A stretch of DNA of 14,896 bases from Sutterella sp. GTDB lineage: Bacteria > Pseudomonadota > Gammaproteobacteria > Burkholderiales > Burkholderiaceae_F. The translations under genes were made by a program, and so were the position numbers. The notes under the pieces were generated by a model that did no database searches, was not told the DNA's origin, and saw only the letters and a list, made by a program, of their open reading frames with translations. This document shows positions 1-7,352 of the stretch, piece by piece. The DNA lies in assembly GCA_019410445.1 (NCBI GenBank), contig DXSO01000013.1:10780-25675 (forward strand). The letters are read 5' to 3'. Within the stretch, counting starts at the first letter, position 1. Each line of letters opens with the position of its first letter.

Positions 1-740
1 GCGTTGGCGGCATTGTTGAAGATTGTATCGGTATCGTCGAATTCAATGAGTTTGCCCATGAAGAAGAAGGCTGTCTTGTCAGAGACACGGGCAGCCTGCT
101 GCATGTTGTGCGTGACGATGACGATGCAGAGCGATTGTTTGAGCGCGAGAATGCTTTCTTCAACACGCTGCGTTGCAATCGGATCAAGTGCACTGCACGG
201 CTCGTCCATCAAGAGTACTTCTGGTTCCACCGCTAGAGCGCGAGCGATACACAATCGTTGCTGTTGACCGCCTGAAAGACCCAGTGCGCTTTCATTGAGG
301 CGATCCTTAACTTCTTCCCAGAGAGCCGCACGGCGCAGGCTCTCCTCAACCTTTTCGTTCAGAATTGAACGGTTGCTGATGCCGGCAACACGAAGGCCGT
401 AAGCAACGTTTTCAAAGATGGATTTTGGAAAGGGTGTGGGTTTTTGAAATACCATGCCGACGCGCTGACGCAACTGGACGACATCATAATTTGGTGAGTA
501 GATGTCTTCACCGTCAAGTTGAATTTTTCCGTCGAGCGTGGTTTCGCAGATCAGCTCATTCATGCGAGAGAGCGTGCGAAGAAAAGTGGATTTGCCGCAT
601 CCCGAAGGTCCGATCAATGCAGTGACTTCGTGATTGCGGAATTCCAGATTGATGTCGAAAAGCGTTTGAGTTTTTTCGTAGCTGAAGTTCACGTGCTCCG
701 CACGGATTTTGACTTCGTTTTTGTGTTCTGAAACGTGCAT
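1..740 (-). CDS. pstB: PstB, phosphate ABC transporter ATP-binding protein (3' end cut by window edge)
   Basis: Cytoplasmic ATPase that powers phosphate import through the PstC/PstA channel. The 246 visible codons are uninterrupted. They show Walker A GPSGCGKST (44-52), Q-loop Q99 in VFQKPTPFP, the ABC signature LSGGQ (155-159), Walker B LLMDEP followed by CSALDP (176-187) and switch H211 in VTHNMQQAA. The PTPFP stretch and CSALDPIAT are typical of PstB rather than of other ABC ATPases. The family is usually about 255-260 residues, so only a dozen or so C-terminal residues lie outside the window. ATG at 738-740 is the natural start, but no clear Shine-Dalgarno sequence precedes it. The gene diverges from pstSCA instead of following pstA, which is unusual; phoU might follow to the left, but that is not visible. 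The upstream region carries a PHO box array facing this gene. Confidence 0.96.
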   Translation of the reverse strand, partial: MHVSEHKNEVKIRAEHVNFSYEKTQTLFDINLEFRNHEVTALIGPSGCGKSTFLRTLSRMNELICETTLDGKIQLDGEDIYSPNYDVVQLRQRVGMVFQKPTPFPKSIFENVAYGLRVAGISNRSILNEKVEESLRRAALWEEVKDRLNESALGLSGGQQQRLCIARALAVEPEVLLMDEPCSALDPIATQRVEESILALKQSLCIVIVTHNMQQAARVSDKTAFFFMGKLIEFDDTDTIFNNAAN

Positions 741-840
741 TTTTTCAATCGATATGGGCTTTTAAACAAAGGCAAAAAAGGTGAAGAACTTTTGCCTGAA
801 AAGAACGTATGCGGCGCTAGTGCGTCGCACGGCAGGGCGG

Positions 841-896
841 ATCGTAGGCGGACAACGTGACGGTTCGATGTGTGTTTGATGACCATTTGATGACAA
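841..896 (-). promoter_or_regulatory. Tandem PHO boxes and -10 element of the pstB promoter
   Basis: Read on the minus strand, 7-base units begin every 11 bases at 896, 885, 874 and 863: TTGTCAT, TGGTCAT, CACACAT (degenerate) and CCGTCAC, separated by CAAA, CAAA and CGAA. Two CTGTCAT-like units 11 bases apart form the PhoB binding site. Ten bases after the last unit lies TACGAT (846-841), a plausible -10, since a PHO box normally replaces the -35. The spacing and the degenerate third unit resemble the E. coli pstS promoter as I remember it. Inferred role: PhoB-activated transcription of pstB under phosphate limitation, with a leader of roughly 95 bases. Confidence 0.82.
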
Positions 897-912
897 AGAA
901 AGAGAATTTCTT

Positions 913-968
913 TTGTCATCGAACGGTCATGAAAGCATCGTTTTTTTGTCACAAATGACTTTCAACAT
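913..968 (+). promoter_or_regulatory. Tandem PHO boxes and -10 element of the pstSCA promoter
   Basis: On the plus strand, units begin at 913, 924, 935 and 946: TTGTCAT, CGGTCAT, GCATCGT (degenerate) and TTGTCAC, separated by CGAA, GAAA and TTTT. This is the same 11-base register as the minus-strand array and its mirror image about position 904.5. Ten bases after the last unit is CAACAT (963-968), a weak -10 candidate, as expected for an activator-dependent promoter. Inferred role: PhoB activation of pstS-pstC-pstA, with a leader of about 125 bases. Confidence 0.82.
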
Positions 969-1002
969 TGCGGTTCTGAAAAGCGCCGAAAAAACACTCA
1001 TC

Positions 1003-1074
1003 ATGAAGGCCGTACTTCCGTTTACGCTGATGGCGCTGACAGAAGATCAGTTGACGGCGGCCTTTGTTCATTGA
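1003..1074 (+). other. Structured pstS leader with a possible 23-codon upstream ORF
   Basis: Within the 5' leader of pstS a perfect 7-bp inverted repeat, AAGGCCG (1006-1012) with CGGCCTT (1058-1064), encloses a smaller CTGAT/ATCAG stem (1027-1031 with 1046-1050). The same interval holds an ATG-initiated 23-codon reading frame (1003-1074) that has no visible Shine-Dalgarno sequence. Neither has a recognisable function. The stem may be an mRNA leader fold, and the short frame may be chance. Together with the two PHO arrays this is everything I see in the 359-base gap between pstB and pstS. Confidence 0.25.
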
Positions 1075-1099
1075 ATTGCAATGAAGGAATACTGAAAAA

Positions 1100-1906
1100 A
1101 TGTTGTTCAAGAAACTCTGCCTTGCCGCTGCGATGTTCGCTTCCGCCTCCGCCTCTTTTGCAGGTGATTTGGTGATTAACGGCTCCACGACGGTTCTGCC
1201 CGTTGTTCAGAAGGCGACTGAAGTTTTTGCCAAGAGCAATCCCAATGTGCACATCGCACTTTCGGGAGGTGGTTCGGGCAACGGTGTCAAGGCACTCATT
1301 GACGGTTTGACCAATATCGCCATGAGTTCGCGTGATATCAAAGCCAGCGAAGAAAAACTTGCTCAGCAACGCGGCGTCAAGCCCTTCCGTACGGCCGTTG
1401 CCGTTGATGCTATTGTGCCGGTTGTCAACAATGCCAACACCGTGAAAGATCTGAGCCAAGAACAGCTCAAGGCTGTTTTTGAAGGAAAGATCCGTAATTG
1501 GAAGGAACTTGGCGGAAAAGATGCTCCGATCGTCGTGGTCAGCCGCGATTCGAGCTCTGGCACGTTTGAAACCTGGGAATCTCTCGTGATGAAGGGAGCA
1601 CGCGTTACGCCGCGAGCTCTGCTGCAGACTTCCAATGGTACGGTTGTGCAGACAGTTGCCAAGAACGTGAATGCCATTGGTTATATCGGCATTGGTTATC
1701 TTGACAACCAGACTAAGCCGCTGACGCTTTCTGGCAAGAAGGCAACGGCTGAAACTGCCAAGAACAAGCAGTGGCCGCTTTCCCGCGAACTGTACTTCTT
1801 CACCAACGGAGCTCCCAGCGGCGATGCCAAGGCCTTTACGGACTTCGTTACTTCAGATGCCGGTCAGAAGATTGTTGAAGAAACCGGTTTCGTTGCTCTG
1901 AAGTAA
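1100..1906 (+). CDS. pstS: PstS, periplasmic phosphate-binding protein
   Basis: Periplasmic substrate-binding component of the Pst high-affinity phosphate importer; it hands phosphate to PstC/PstA. The 268-residue protein opens with a classic Sec signal peptide (basic MLFKK, hydrophobic Ala-rich core, likely cleavage after SFA, residue 21). Phosphate-contacting loops typical of the family are visible: NGSTTV (27-32), SGGGSGNG (55-62), SSRD (76-79) and SRDSSSGT (148-155). Its length fits the shorter PBP_like_2 type of PstS rather than the roughly 345-residue E. coli type. An AAGGA motif about 11 bases upstream supports the ATG at 1100. It is the first gene of the rightward pst unit, behind a PHO box promoter. 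Confidence 0.95.
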   Translation: MLFKKLCLAAAMFASASASFAGDLVINGSTTVLPVVQKATEVFAKSNPNVHIALSGGGSGNGVKALIDGLTNIAMSSRDIKASEEKLAQQRGVKPFRTAVAVDAIVPVVNNANTVKDLSQEQLKAVFEGKIRNWKELGGKDAPIVVVSRDSSSGTFETWESLVMKGARVTPRALLQTSNGTVVQTVAKNVNAIGYIGIGYLDNQTKPLTLSGKKATAETAKNKQWPLSRELYFFTNGAPSGDAKAFTDFVTSDAGQKIVEETGFVALK

Positions 1907-2001
1907 AGCTGCACAAACAATGATCGTCGGCCGCAAGACGCTGTGCGCGTTTGTCTGAACGTCTCGCAGTAAGTCTTGGGTCGGCGAGTAAAGAGGCCCA
2001 T

Positions 2002-2880
2002 ATGCGTTTTGACTTGAGAGAAAAGCTGATCGAAGGCGGATTATCCGTGTTGGCCTTCGCATCGCTTGCCGTGCTCGCAGGCATTGTGTTTTATTTATTT
2101 CGAGAAGGGCTTCCGGTGTTTGCAAACACCGGCATTCTCGACTTCGTTTTCGGTACCGATTGGTATCCGGTGGGCGAAAAGCCCGATTTTGAGATTGGCT
2201 CCTTGATTGCGGGATCTCTTGCCGTAACTTTTCTAGCCAGTCTTTTTGCCGTTCCCTTGGGACTGATGACTGCGGCGTATTTGTCGGAAGTAGCTTCAAA
2301 TACGACTCGACGCATCGTCAAGCCGTTTATCGAACTTTTGGCTGCTTTACCTTCGGTTGTCATTGGTTTTATCGGCATGGTGTTGGTTGCTCCCTGGCTG
2401 CAAAACGTTCTGGGCGTGGCCACAGGTCTGAATCTGTTTAATGCCGCATTGATGTTGGCCTTTATGGCGGTGCCGACTATTTGTTCGATTGCAGAGGATG
2501 CGTTGCACGCCGTGCCGCGCTCTTTGAAAGATGCTTCGCTTGCACTGGGGGCCACTCCTTGGGAGACACTCAAGAACGTGACATTTCCTTATGCCTTGTC
2601 CGGTGTTGGAACGGCTGTGATGCTCGGTATGTCAAGAGCACTCGGAGAGACGATGGTGGTTTTGATGGTCGCCGGCGGCGCTGCAATCGTGCCCGAGTCG
2701 ATTTTTGATCCGATTCGTCCCATGCCTGCCTCGATTGCTGCCGAAATGGCTGAGGCCCCCTTTGGCAGTCCTCATTATCACGCCTTGTTTGCGACTGGCA
2801 TCGCGCTGTTTGTCATGACGTTCCTGTTTAACGCCGTTGCTTTCCGTCTTGCCCAGAAATACAAGACTCCGGCCGTGTAA
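2002..2880 (+). CDS. pstC: PstC, phosphate ABC transporter permease
   Basis: Inner-membrane channel subunit pairing with PstA. The 292-residue protein has an N-terminal transmembrane helix (about 13-33), a short extracytoplasmic stretch with GTDWYPVGEKP typical of PstC, then the BPD_transp_1 core of about five helices. The cytoplasmic EAA loop that docks on PstB is seen as EDALHAVPRSLKDASLALGA (165-184). I start it at ATG 2002 because AAGAGG lies five bases upstream at 1991-1996; an in-frame TTG at 1951 would add 17 polar residues and has no better ribosome site. The 95-base gap after pstS holds no clear terminator, so co-transcription is likely. Confidence 0.94.
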   Translation: MRFDLREKLIEGGLSVLAFASLAVLAGIVFYLFREGLPVFANTGILDFVFGTDWYPVGEKPDFEIGSLIAGSLAVTFLASLFAVPLGLMTAAYLSEVASNTTRRIVKPFIELLAALPSVVIGFIGMVLVAPWLQNVLGVATGLNLFNAALMLAFMAVPTICSIAEDALHAVPRSLKDASLALGATPWETLKNVTFPYALSGVGTAVMLGMSRALGETMVVLMVAGGAAIVPESIFDPIRPMPASIAAEMAEAPFGSPHYHALFATGIALFVMTFLFNAVAFRLAQKYKTPAV

Positions 2881-2908
2881 CGTTATTAGTGAAAAGACTC
2901 GACAAGAT

Positions 2909-3808
2909 ATGAATCAACAAAAAAGCATTTGCAGCCAGGCGCGAGAAAAGACGCGCGCCAAACGAGCGGCCACTCAGACGCTTTCTTATCTGACGCTGCG
3001 CTCCGCTGCATTCATTAACTGCGCGGCACTTATGATTGCCTGCGTATTTCTGTTCGTCAATGGCATCGGAGTGATCGGTCTGGATTTCGTTTTCGAATCG
3101 CCGCGGGAAATGATGACCTCCGGGGGTGTATTCCCATGTCTGATAGGGACATTTCTACTGGCCGCCGGTGCCATAGCTATTGCATTGCCTTTTGGGGTTG
3201 CTTGTGCCGTATGGCTCAATGAGTACGGGAAACAGGGACCGATTGTCGATATTGTTCGCCTGTCTGTCGCCAACCTTGCTGGGGTGCCTTCAATTGTATT
3301 CGGGTTGTTTGGTCTGGCTTTCTTTGTGACAGCTCTGGGCTTTAATGTGAGTTTGCTCTCGGGCGTGTTGACTTTGGCCGTGCTGACGTTGCCGGTGATT
3401 ATCAACACAACGGAGGAAGCGTTAAAGCAGGTGCCGCGTTCCTGGCGTGAGGCCAGCCTTGCGTTGGGGGCGACAAAAAGTCAGACGATTGGCCGCATCG
3501 TGATTCCTTCGGCTTTGCCCGGTATTTTGACTGGAGCCATTTTGGCGGTTGCGCGAGCTGCTGGTGAAACCAGTGCCGTGATGTTTACTGCAGCTGTTTT
3601 TTATACGCCGAAGTTGCCTGAAAGCGTGTGGAGTTCCGTAATGGCGCTGCCTTATCACATGTATGTGCTTGCTACGGCCGGAACGGAAATTGAAAAGACG
3701 CGTCCGATGCAATACGGCACGGGGCTGCTGTTGGTTGCGTTGGTCTTTGCCATGAACCTGGCGGCAATTTTGATTCGCGACAAAATGCAGAAAAAGCGCC
3801 TGGCCTAA
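2909..3808 (+). CDS. pstA: PstA, phosphate ABC transporter permease
   Basis: Second inner-membrane channel subunit of the Pst importer. The 299-residue protein has a basic cytoplasmic N-terminus (about 1-30), roughly six transmembrane helices and an EAA loop, EEALKQVPRSWREASLALGA (169-188), closely parallel to that of PstC. The downstream LPYHMYVLAT stretch and the lysine/arginine-rich C-terminus are typical of PstA. ATG 2909 is chosen because it is the first ATG after the pstC stop; its ribosome site is weak, which would suit translational coupling across the 28-base gap. The in-frame upstream extension overlaps pstC and does not look like a PstA N-terminus. It is the last gene of the unit; a terminator follows, and pstB is not next. 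Confidence 0.94.
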   Translation: MNQQKSICSQAREKTRAKRAATQTLSYLTLRSAAFINCAALMIACVFLFVNGIGVIGLDFVFESPREMMTSGGVFPCLIGTFLLAAGAIAIALPFGVACAVWLNEYGKQGPIVDIVRLSVANLAGVPSIVFGLFGLAFFVTALGFNVSLLSGVLTLAVLTLPVIINTTEEALKQVPRSWREASLALGATKSQTIGRIVIPSALPGILTGAILAVARAAGETSAVMFTAAVFYTPKLPESVWSSVMALPYHMYVLATAGTEIEKTRPMQYGTGLLLVALVFAMNLAAILIRDKMQKKRLA

Positions 3809-3858
3809 CTAGACGCAGACGCTTTTTGCAAAAGAACACCTGTTTGAGCACGGGTGCC

Positions 3859-3903
3859 GATCGGGCGGGAGCTTTTATGGGCAGCTCCCGTCCGATCATT
3901 TTT
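3859..3903 (+). terminator. Rho-independent terminator of pstSCA
   Basis: A 15-bp stem (3859-3873 with 3883-3897, one G-U pair at 3865/3891) has a 9-base loop and is followed by CA and TTTTT at 3899-3903. It lies about 50 bases after the pstA stop. The T tract runs into the stop codon of the convergent kinase gene (3902-3904). On the minus strand the same hairpin follows that gene immediately but lacks a good T tract, so it serves mainly the rightward unit and may stabilise the 3' end of the leftward one. Confidence 0.88.
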
Positions 3904-4834
3904 AGGCGGGCATCTCTTCGCCGTATGTCGCCTTATAGCGCTCGGCAATTTGCGCTTTGCTCGGTGCGTAGTTTTGGGCGCCGGTTTTTTCGACTTTGAA
4001 CGATCCCATGACAGAAGCCAGACGCAAGGTCTGTTCCCAACTCCAGCCGTTGGACAAGCCGTAAAGCAAGCCGCCGCGGTAAGCATCGCCGGCTCCCACC
4101 GGATCTGCGGCATTTTCCACGCGGCAAGCCTCGACAGAGATCTCTTTGCCTTCCGTCCACACAGTGGATCCTTTGTCGCCGTAGGTGACGATGAGGGCTT
4201 TGACAAGCGAGGTGATTTCTTCGGTTGTCAGTTGCGTGGCCCGTTTGATGAGGTCAAGTTCATAGGCCGAGGCGGCCAGGTATGTGGTTTTGCTGATCAG
4301 TTCACGGATTTCATCGCCTGAGAGAATCGAGACAGCCTGACCGATGTCAAAAATCACAGGAATGTTCCGAGAGAAGCATTCGTTGACTCGCTGAATGACG
4401 GCCTGTTTGCCGTCGGGGGCTACAAGCGCCATGCCGATTTCGCCTTCAGGGAAGGCAGCTTCATGAGCGCGCTGCATAGCTCCGGGATTGAAAGTGGCTA
4501 ACTGCGAGCCTGTTGTATCCGTTGTCACAAAGCACTGAGCCGTGAAGACATCGTTGAATTTAGCTACGGAAGTCTCAATGCCGAGTTCATCGAAACGATA
4601 GAGATAGTCGCTTCCATCGGTACCTACGGCGCCAGTGACTACGGGATGACCGCCTAAAAGTTTGAGCGCATAGGCAATATTGGCGGCGCATCCGCCATAG
4701 TTGCGCGTCATAGACTCGGTGACAAAAGTCAAATTGATGTGATCGAGGCTTTCTCGTACGAGATGGTCGCTGAAGCGCCCGCCGTAGGAAAGAATATTGT
4801 CGTATGCGATCGAACCGCTGATCATGATGCGCAT
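3902..4834 (-). CDS. PfkB-family carbohydrate/nucleoside kinase
   Basis: Cytoplasmic ribokinase-fold kinase that transfers the ATP phosphate to a sugar or nucleoside hydroxyl. The 310-residue protein shows the PfkB N-terminal signature NYGGCAANIAYAL (45-57) and the C-terminal DPVGAGDAYRGGL, whose D250 is the expected catalytic base and whose GAGD forms the anion hole. The opening ISGSIAYDNILSYGGRF is shared with the betaproteobacterial group often labelled adenosine-kinase-like, but the substrate cannot be read from sequence. ATG 4834 is preferred because CGAGG lies about six bases upstream; a TTG seven codons earlier has no such support. It lies downstream of prmA on the same strand but behind prmA's terminator, with its own candidate promoter, so it is probably transcribed separately. 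Confidence 0.9.
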   Translation of the reverse strand: MRIMISGSIAYDNILSYGGRFSDHLVRESLDHINLTFVTESMTRNYGGCAANIAYALKLLGGHPVVTGAVGTDGSDYLYRFDELGIETSVAKFNDVFTAQCFVTTDTTGSQLATFNPGAMQRAHEAAFPEGEIGMALVAPDGKQAVIQRVNECFSRNIPVIFDIGQAVSILSGDEIRELISKTTYLAASAYELDLIKRATQLTTEEITSLVKALIVTYGDKGSTVWTEGKEISVEACRVENAADPVGAGDAYRGGLLYGLSNGWSWEQTLRLASVMGSFKVEKTGAQNYAPSKAQIAERYKATYGEEMPA

Positions 4835-4862
4835 GATGAACCTCGTTATTTTCAAACAATCG

Positions 4863-4923
4863 AAAAAAGACGAAGACGCCGATATTTCGAGCGTCTTATG
4901 ATGTATTCAAACGATTCTAGCAA
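4863..4923 (-). promoter_or_regulatory. Candidate kinase-gene promoter overlapped by a hairpin with T tract
   Basis: On the minus strand TTGCTA (4923-4918), a 17-base spacer and CATAAG (4900-4895) resemble a sigma-70 promoter. Just downstream and overlapping, AAGACGC (4897-4891) pairs with GCGTCTT (4879-4873). An inner CGA/TCG extension gives about 10 bp with one bulged base, and after CGTC comes a run of six T (4868-4863). This could be an operator-like inverted repeat at the start site, or a weak terminator catching readthrough from prmA. The two readings cannot be separated from sequence alone. Confidence 0.35.
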
Positions 4924-4978
4924 GGTGACCGAAACTGCGACTCAGGATTGCCCCGAGTCGGCGGTGGCGGATTGCGAT

Positions 4979-5015
4979 AAAAAAACAGCAGCACGACAAG
5001 TGTGTGCTGCTGTTT
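4979..5015 (-). terminator. Rho-independent terminator of the accBC-prmA unit
   Basis: A perfect 12-bp inverted repeat (4983-4994 with 5004-5015, loop of nine bases) runs on the minus strand into seven T (complement of 4979-4985), about 50 bases after the prmA stop. It is also flanked by an A run at 5017-5022, so it looks nearly symmetrical, but no plus-strand gene approaches it. A second, weaker inverted repeat, CGACTC/GAGTCG (4938-4943 with 4955-4960), lies between it and the kinase gene and has no T tract. Confidence 0.9.
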
Positions 5016-5065
5016 GAAAAAAGAAACACCGAACGTGTGCGGACGGTTATTTCAATGAAATCGCA

Positions 5066-5965
5066 TCAGCGACGGGTGCCTGCGATGCAGACCCAGCCAT
5101 CTTCTTCCCGCCATACGGACAGCTCAACATTGGGATCTGTCTTGCGGTAAACCTCAATGACCTCTTCAGCTTGGCGGGCGAGCACTCCGGAGAGCACCAA
5201 TCGCCCTGCGGGAGCGACCCGACCGAGTAATGCCGGAGCGAGCACCTTGAGGGGGTTGGATAAGATGTTGGCAACGACAAGCGAATATTGCCCCTCGGGC
5301 ATGTCGGCAGGCAATACAAAGCGCGCCGTTACCTCGTTGTGTTCAGCGTTGAAGGCAGCGCTTTCAACAGCCTGGGGGTCAATATCTGTGCCAGTCACGG
5401 AAGCTGCACCGAGTTTGGCCGCGGCAATGGCTAGGATGCCTGTTCCGCAACCATAATCGAGTACAGAGTCCTGGCTTGTGACGTGTGCATCGAGCCACTG
5501 CAAACAAAGATGCGTCGTAGGATGAGAACCCGTGCCAAAGGCTACGCCGGGATCCAGACGAATGTTGATTGCCTCACTTGAGGGCGGTTCGTGCCAGCTC
5601 GGCACAATCCAGAGGCGGTCACTGACTTTGACCGGAGAGAACTGAGCCTGCGTGATGCGCACCCAGTCTTCATCGGGTACCGTCGTGTCGGATTGCACAA
5701 GCGGAGTTTCGATGCCGAGAGCCTTGGCCGCGATTGCGGCCGATTGCGCAGCATCAAATGACTCATCGGCCAAAACGGATACGATGGAACGATTCCATGC
5801 AAAGGTCTCAGGTTCGGTACCGGGTTCGCCATAAAGCGGCTTTTCATCGGGACTGCCGAGATCGGCGTCTTCGATGGAAACACTCATGGCCCCGGCATCG
5901 ATCATCATGTCGCCGAAGTCTTCGGCGGAACGTTCCAGGCACAGAAATTTAATTTCACGCAACAT
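5066..5965 (-). CDS. prmA: PrmA, ribosomal protein L11 methyltransferase
   Basis: SAM-dependent enzyme that trimethylates lysines and the N-terminus of ribosomal protein L11. The 299-residue length matches the family. Visible motifs are LDPG (137-140) and AFGTGSHPTT (142-151), the PrmA hallmark linking substrate-binding and catalytic domains; the SAM-binding DYGCGTG (170-176) with TGTDIDPQAV after it; and ANILSNPL (232-239), the NPxL-like catalytic loop of this methyltransferase group. The ATG at 5963-5965 overlaps the last 11 bases of accC and has AAGGA about eight bases upstream inside accC, so the two are translationally coupled. The accC-prmA pairing is common in Burkholderiales. Confidence 0.96.
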   Translation of the reverse strand: MLREIKFLCLERSAEDFGDMMIDAGAMSVSIEDADLGSPDEKPLYGEPGTEPETFAWNRSIVSVLADESFDAAQSAAIAAKALGIETPLVQSDTTVPDEDWVRITQAQFSPVKVSDRLWIVPSWHEPPSSEAINIRLDPGVAFGTGSHPTTHLCLQWLDAHVTSQDSVLDYGCGTGILAIAAAKLGAASVTGTDIDPQAVESAAFNAEHNEVTARFVLPADMPEGQYSLVVANILSNPLKVLAPALLGRVAPAGRLVLSGVLARQAEEVIEVYRKTDPNVELSVWREEDGWVCIAGTRR

Positions 5966-7327
5966 TTTTGGCGTCCTTGTGCATAGCTATCCATTCGGCC
6001 ATGCGCTCTTCAAGATAGTGAATGCTGGTGCCGCCTTGGTTAAAGCGGCTGTCACTCATGATCAGACGATGCAGATCGATGTTGGTGTTGATGCCTTCAA
6101 CAAGCGTTTCGGAAAGTGCCACCCGCATACGGGCAAGCGCCTCATCGCGTGTTTCCCCGTAGGCGATTAATTTGCCGATCATGCTGTCGTAATAGGGCGG
6201 AACACTGTAACCGGCATAAACATGGCTATCCAAACGGATTCCGGGACCGCCGGGCATATGCCAACGCGTTACTTTGCCGGGGGACGGACGGAAGGTAAAG
6301 CCGTCTTCTGCATGCGGCACTCGACGGCTGCGCCCTTTAAAACAATGTCACGCTGCTTGAAGCGGAGTCGTTCGCCTGCGGCGATGCGAATCTGCTCGGC
6401 AATGATATCCACGCCTGTGACGAACTCGGTGACCGGGTGTTCGACCTGTACGCGCGTATTCATTTCAATGAAGTAAAACTCGCCGTTTTCGTACAGGAAT
6501 TCGAAGGTGCCAGCTCCGCGATATCCGATGCGGCGGCAGGCTTCCGTGCAGCGAGCTCCAAGCTTTTCAATGAGTTTGCGCGGAATGCCGGGAGCAGGAG
6601 ACTCTTCCACGACCTTCTGGTTGCGACGCTGCATGGAGCAGTCGCGTTCTCCAAGGTAAATGGCATTCTGGAAGTTGTCGGAAAGCACCTGAATTTCGAT
6701 GTGACGCGGGTTTTCCAGGAACTTTTCCAAATAAACCTTATCCGAGCCGAATGCGGCATTGGCTTCAGTTTTTGTCATGTTGACAGAGGTCAGAAGCGCT
6801 GCTTCGGTGCGAACAACTCGCATGCCGCGGCCGCCGCCGCCTGCGCTTGCCTTAATCAGAACGGGATAGCCGACTTCACGAGCAATACGCAGAATTTCTT
6901 TGGGGTCATCAGGCAAGGCGCCGTCGCTGCCGGGGACGCAGGGAACGCCGGCTTCGATCATCGCCTTTTTGGCGTTGACTTTGTCACCCATCAGACGGAT
7001 GGTGTCGCCACGAGGACCGATGAAGGCAAAACCGCTCTTTTCCACACGGTCGGCGAAGTCGGCATTTTCCGACAGGAAGCCGTAGCCAGGATGAATAGCT
7101 TCGGCATCGGTGACTTCGGCGGCGGAAATAATGGCCGGGATATTGAGATAACTTTGAGCAGACTGCGCGGGCCCGATGCAGACGCTTTCATCGGCAAGGC
7201 GCACGTACATGGCATCGGCATCAGCCGTGGAATGCACGACGACGGTTTTGATGCCCATGGCGCGGCAGGCTCGCTGAATACGCAGGGCTATTTCCCCGCG
7301 GTTGGCGATAAGAATCTTTCCGAACAT
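5955..7327 (-). pseudogene. accC: AccC, biotin carboxylase subunit of acetyl-CoA carboxylase, with an internal frameshift
   Basis: ATP-grasp enzyme that carboxylates the biotin on AccB, first step of fatty acid synthesis. The first 338 residues read normally: MFGKILIANRGEIALRIQRA start, glycine-rich KASAGGGGRGMR loop, CSMQRRNQKVVEESPAP, metal and catalytic residues in EFLYENGEFYFIEMNTRVQVEHP, then VECR ending at codon 6316-6314. Family members continue ECRINAED. Here the frame instead goes M-Q-K-T-A-L and stops at 6269-6271. The expected sequence, AEDGFTFRPSPGKVTRWH to the normal C-terminus, resumes at 6311 in the frame entered by a -1 shift and ends at 5955. The bases AT then GCA stand where an ATCAAT-GCA-type sequence is expected, so four bases are missing; restored, the protein would be about 458 residues. 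No Shine-Dalgarno is evident at the start. Because accC is normally essential, a sequencing or assembly error, or a second copy elsewhere, must be considered. Confidence 0.92.
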
Positions 7328-7352
7328 GGTGTTGGTGGCAGAAAAAGGAAAA

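Noticed and set aside
6300..6320. Programmed ribosomal frameshifting in accC
   Set aside because: A -1 shift would join the frames but leave the ECRINAED motif one residue short, and no slippery heptamer is visible; loss of four bases is simpler.
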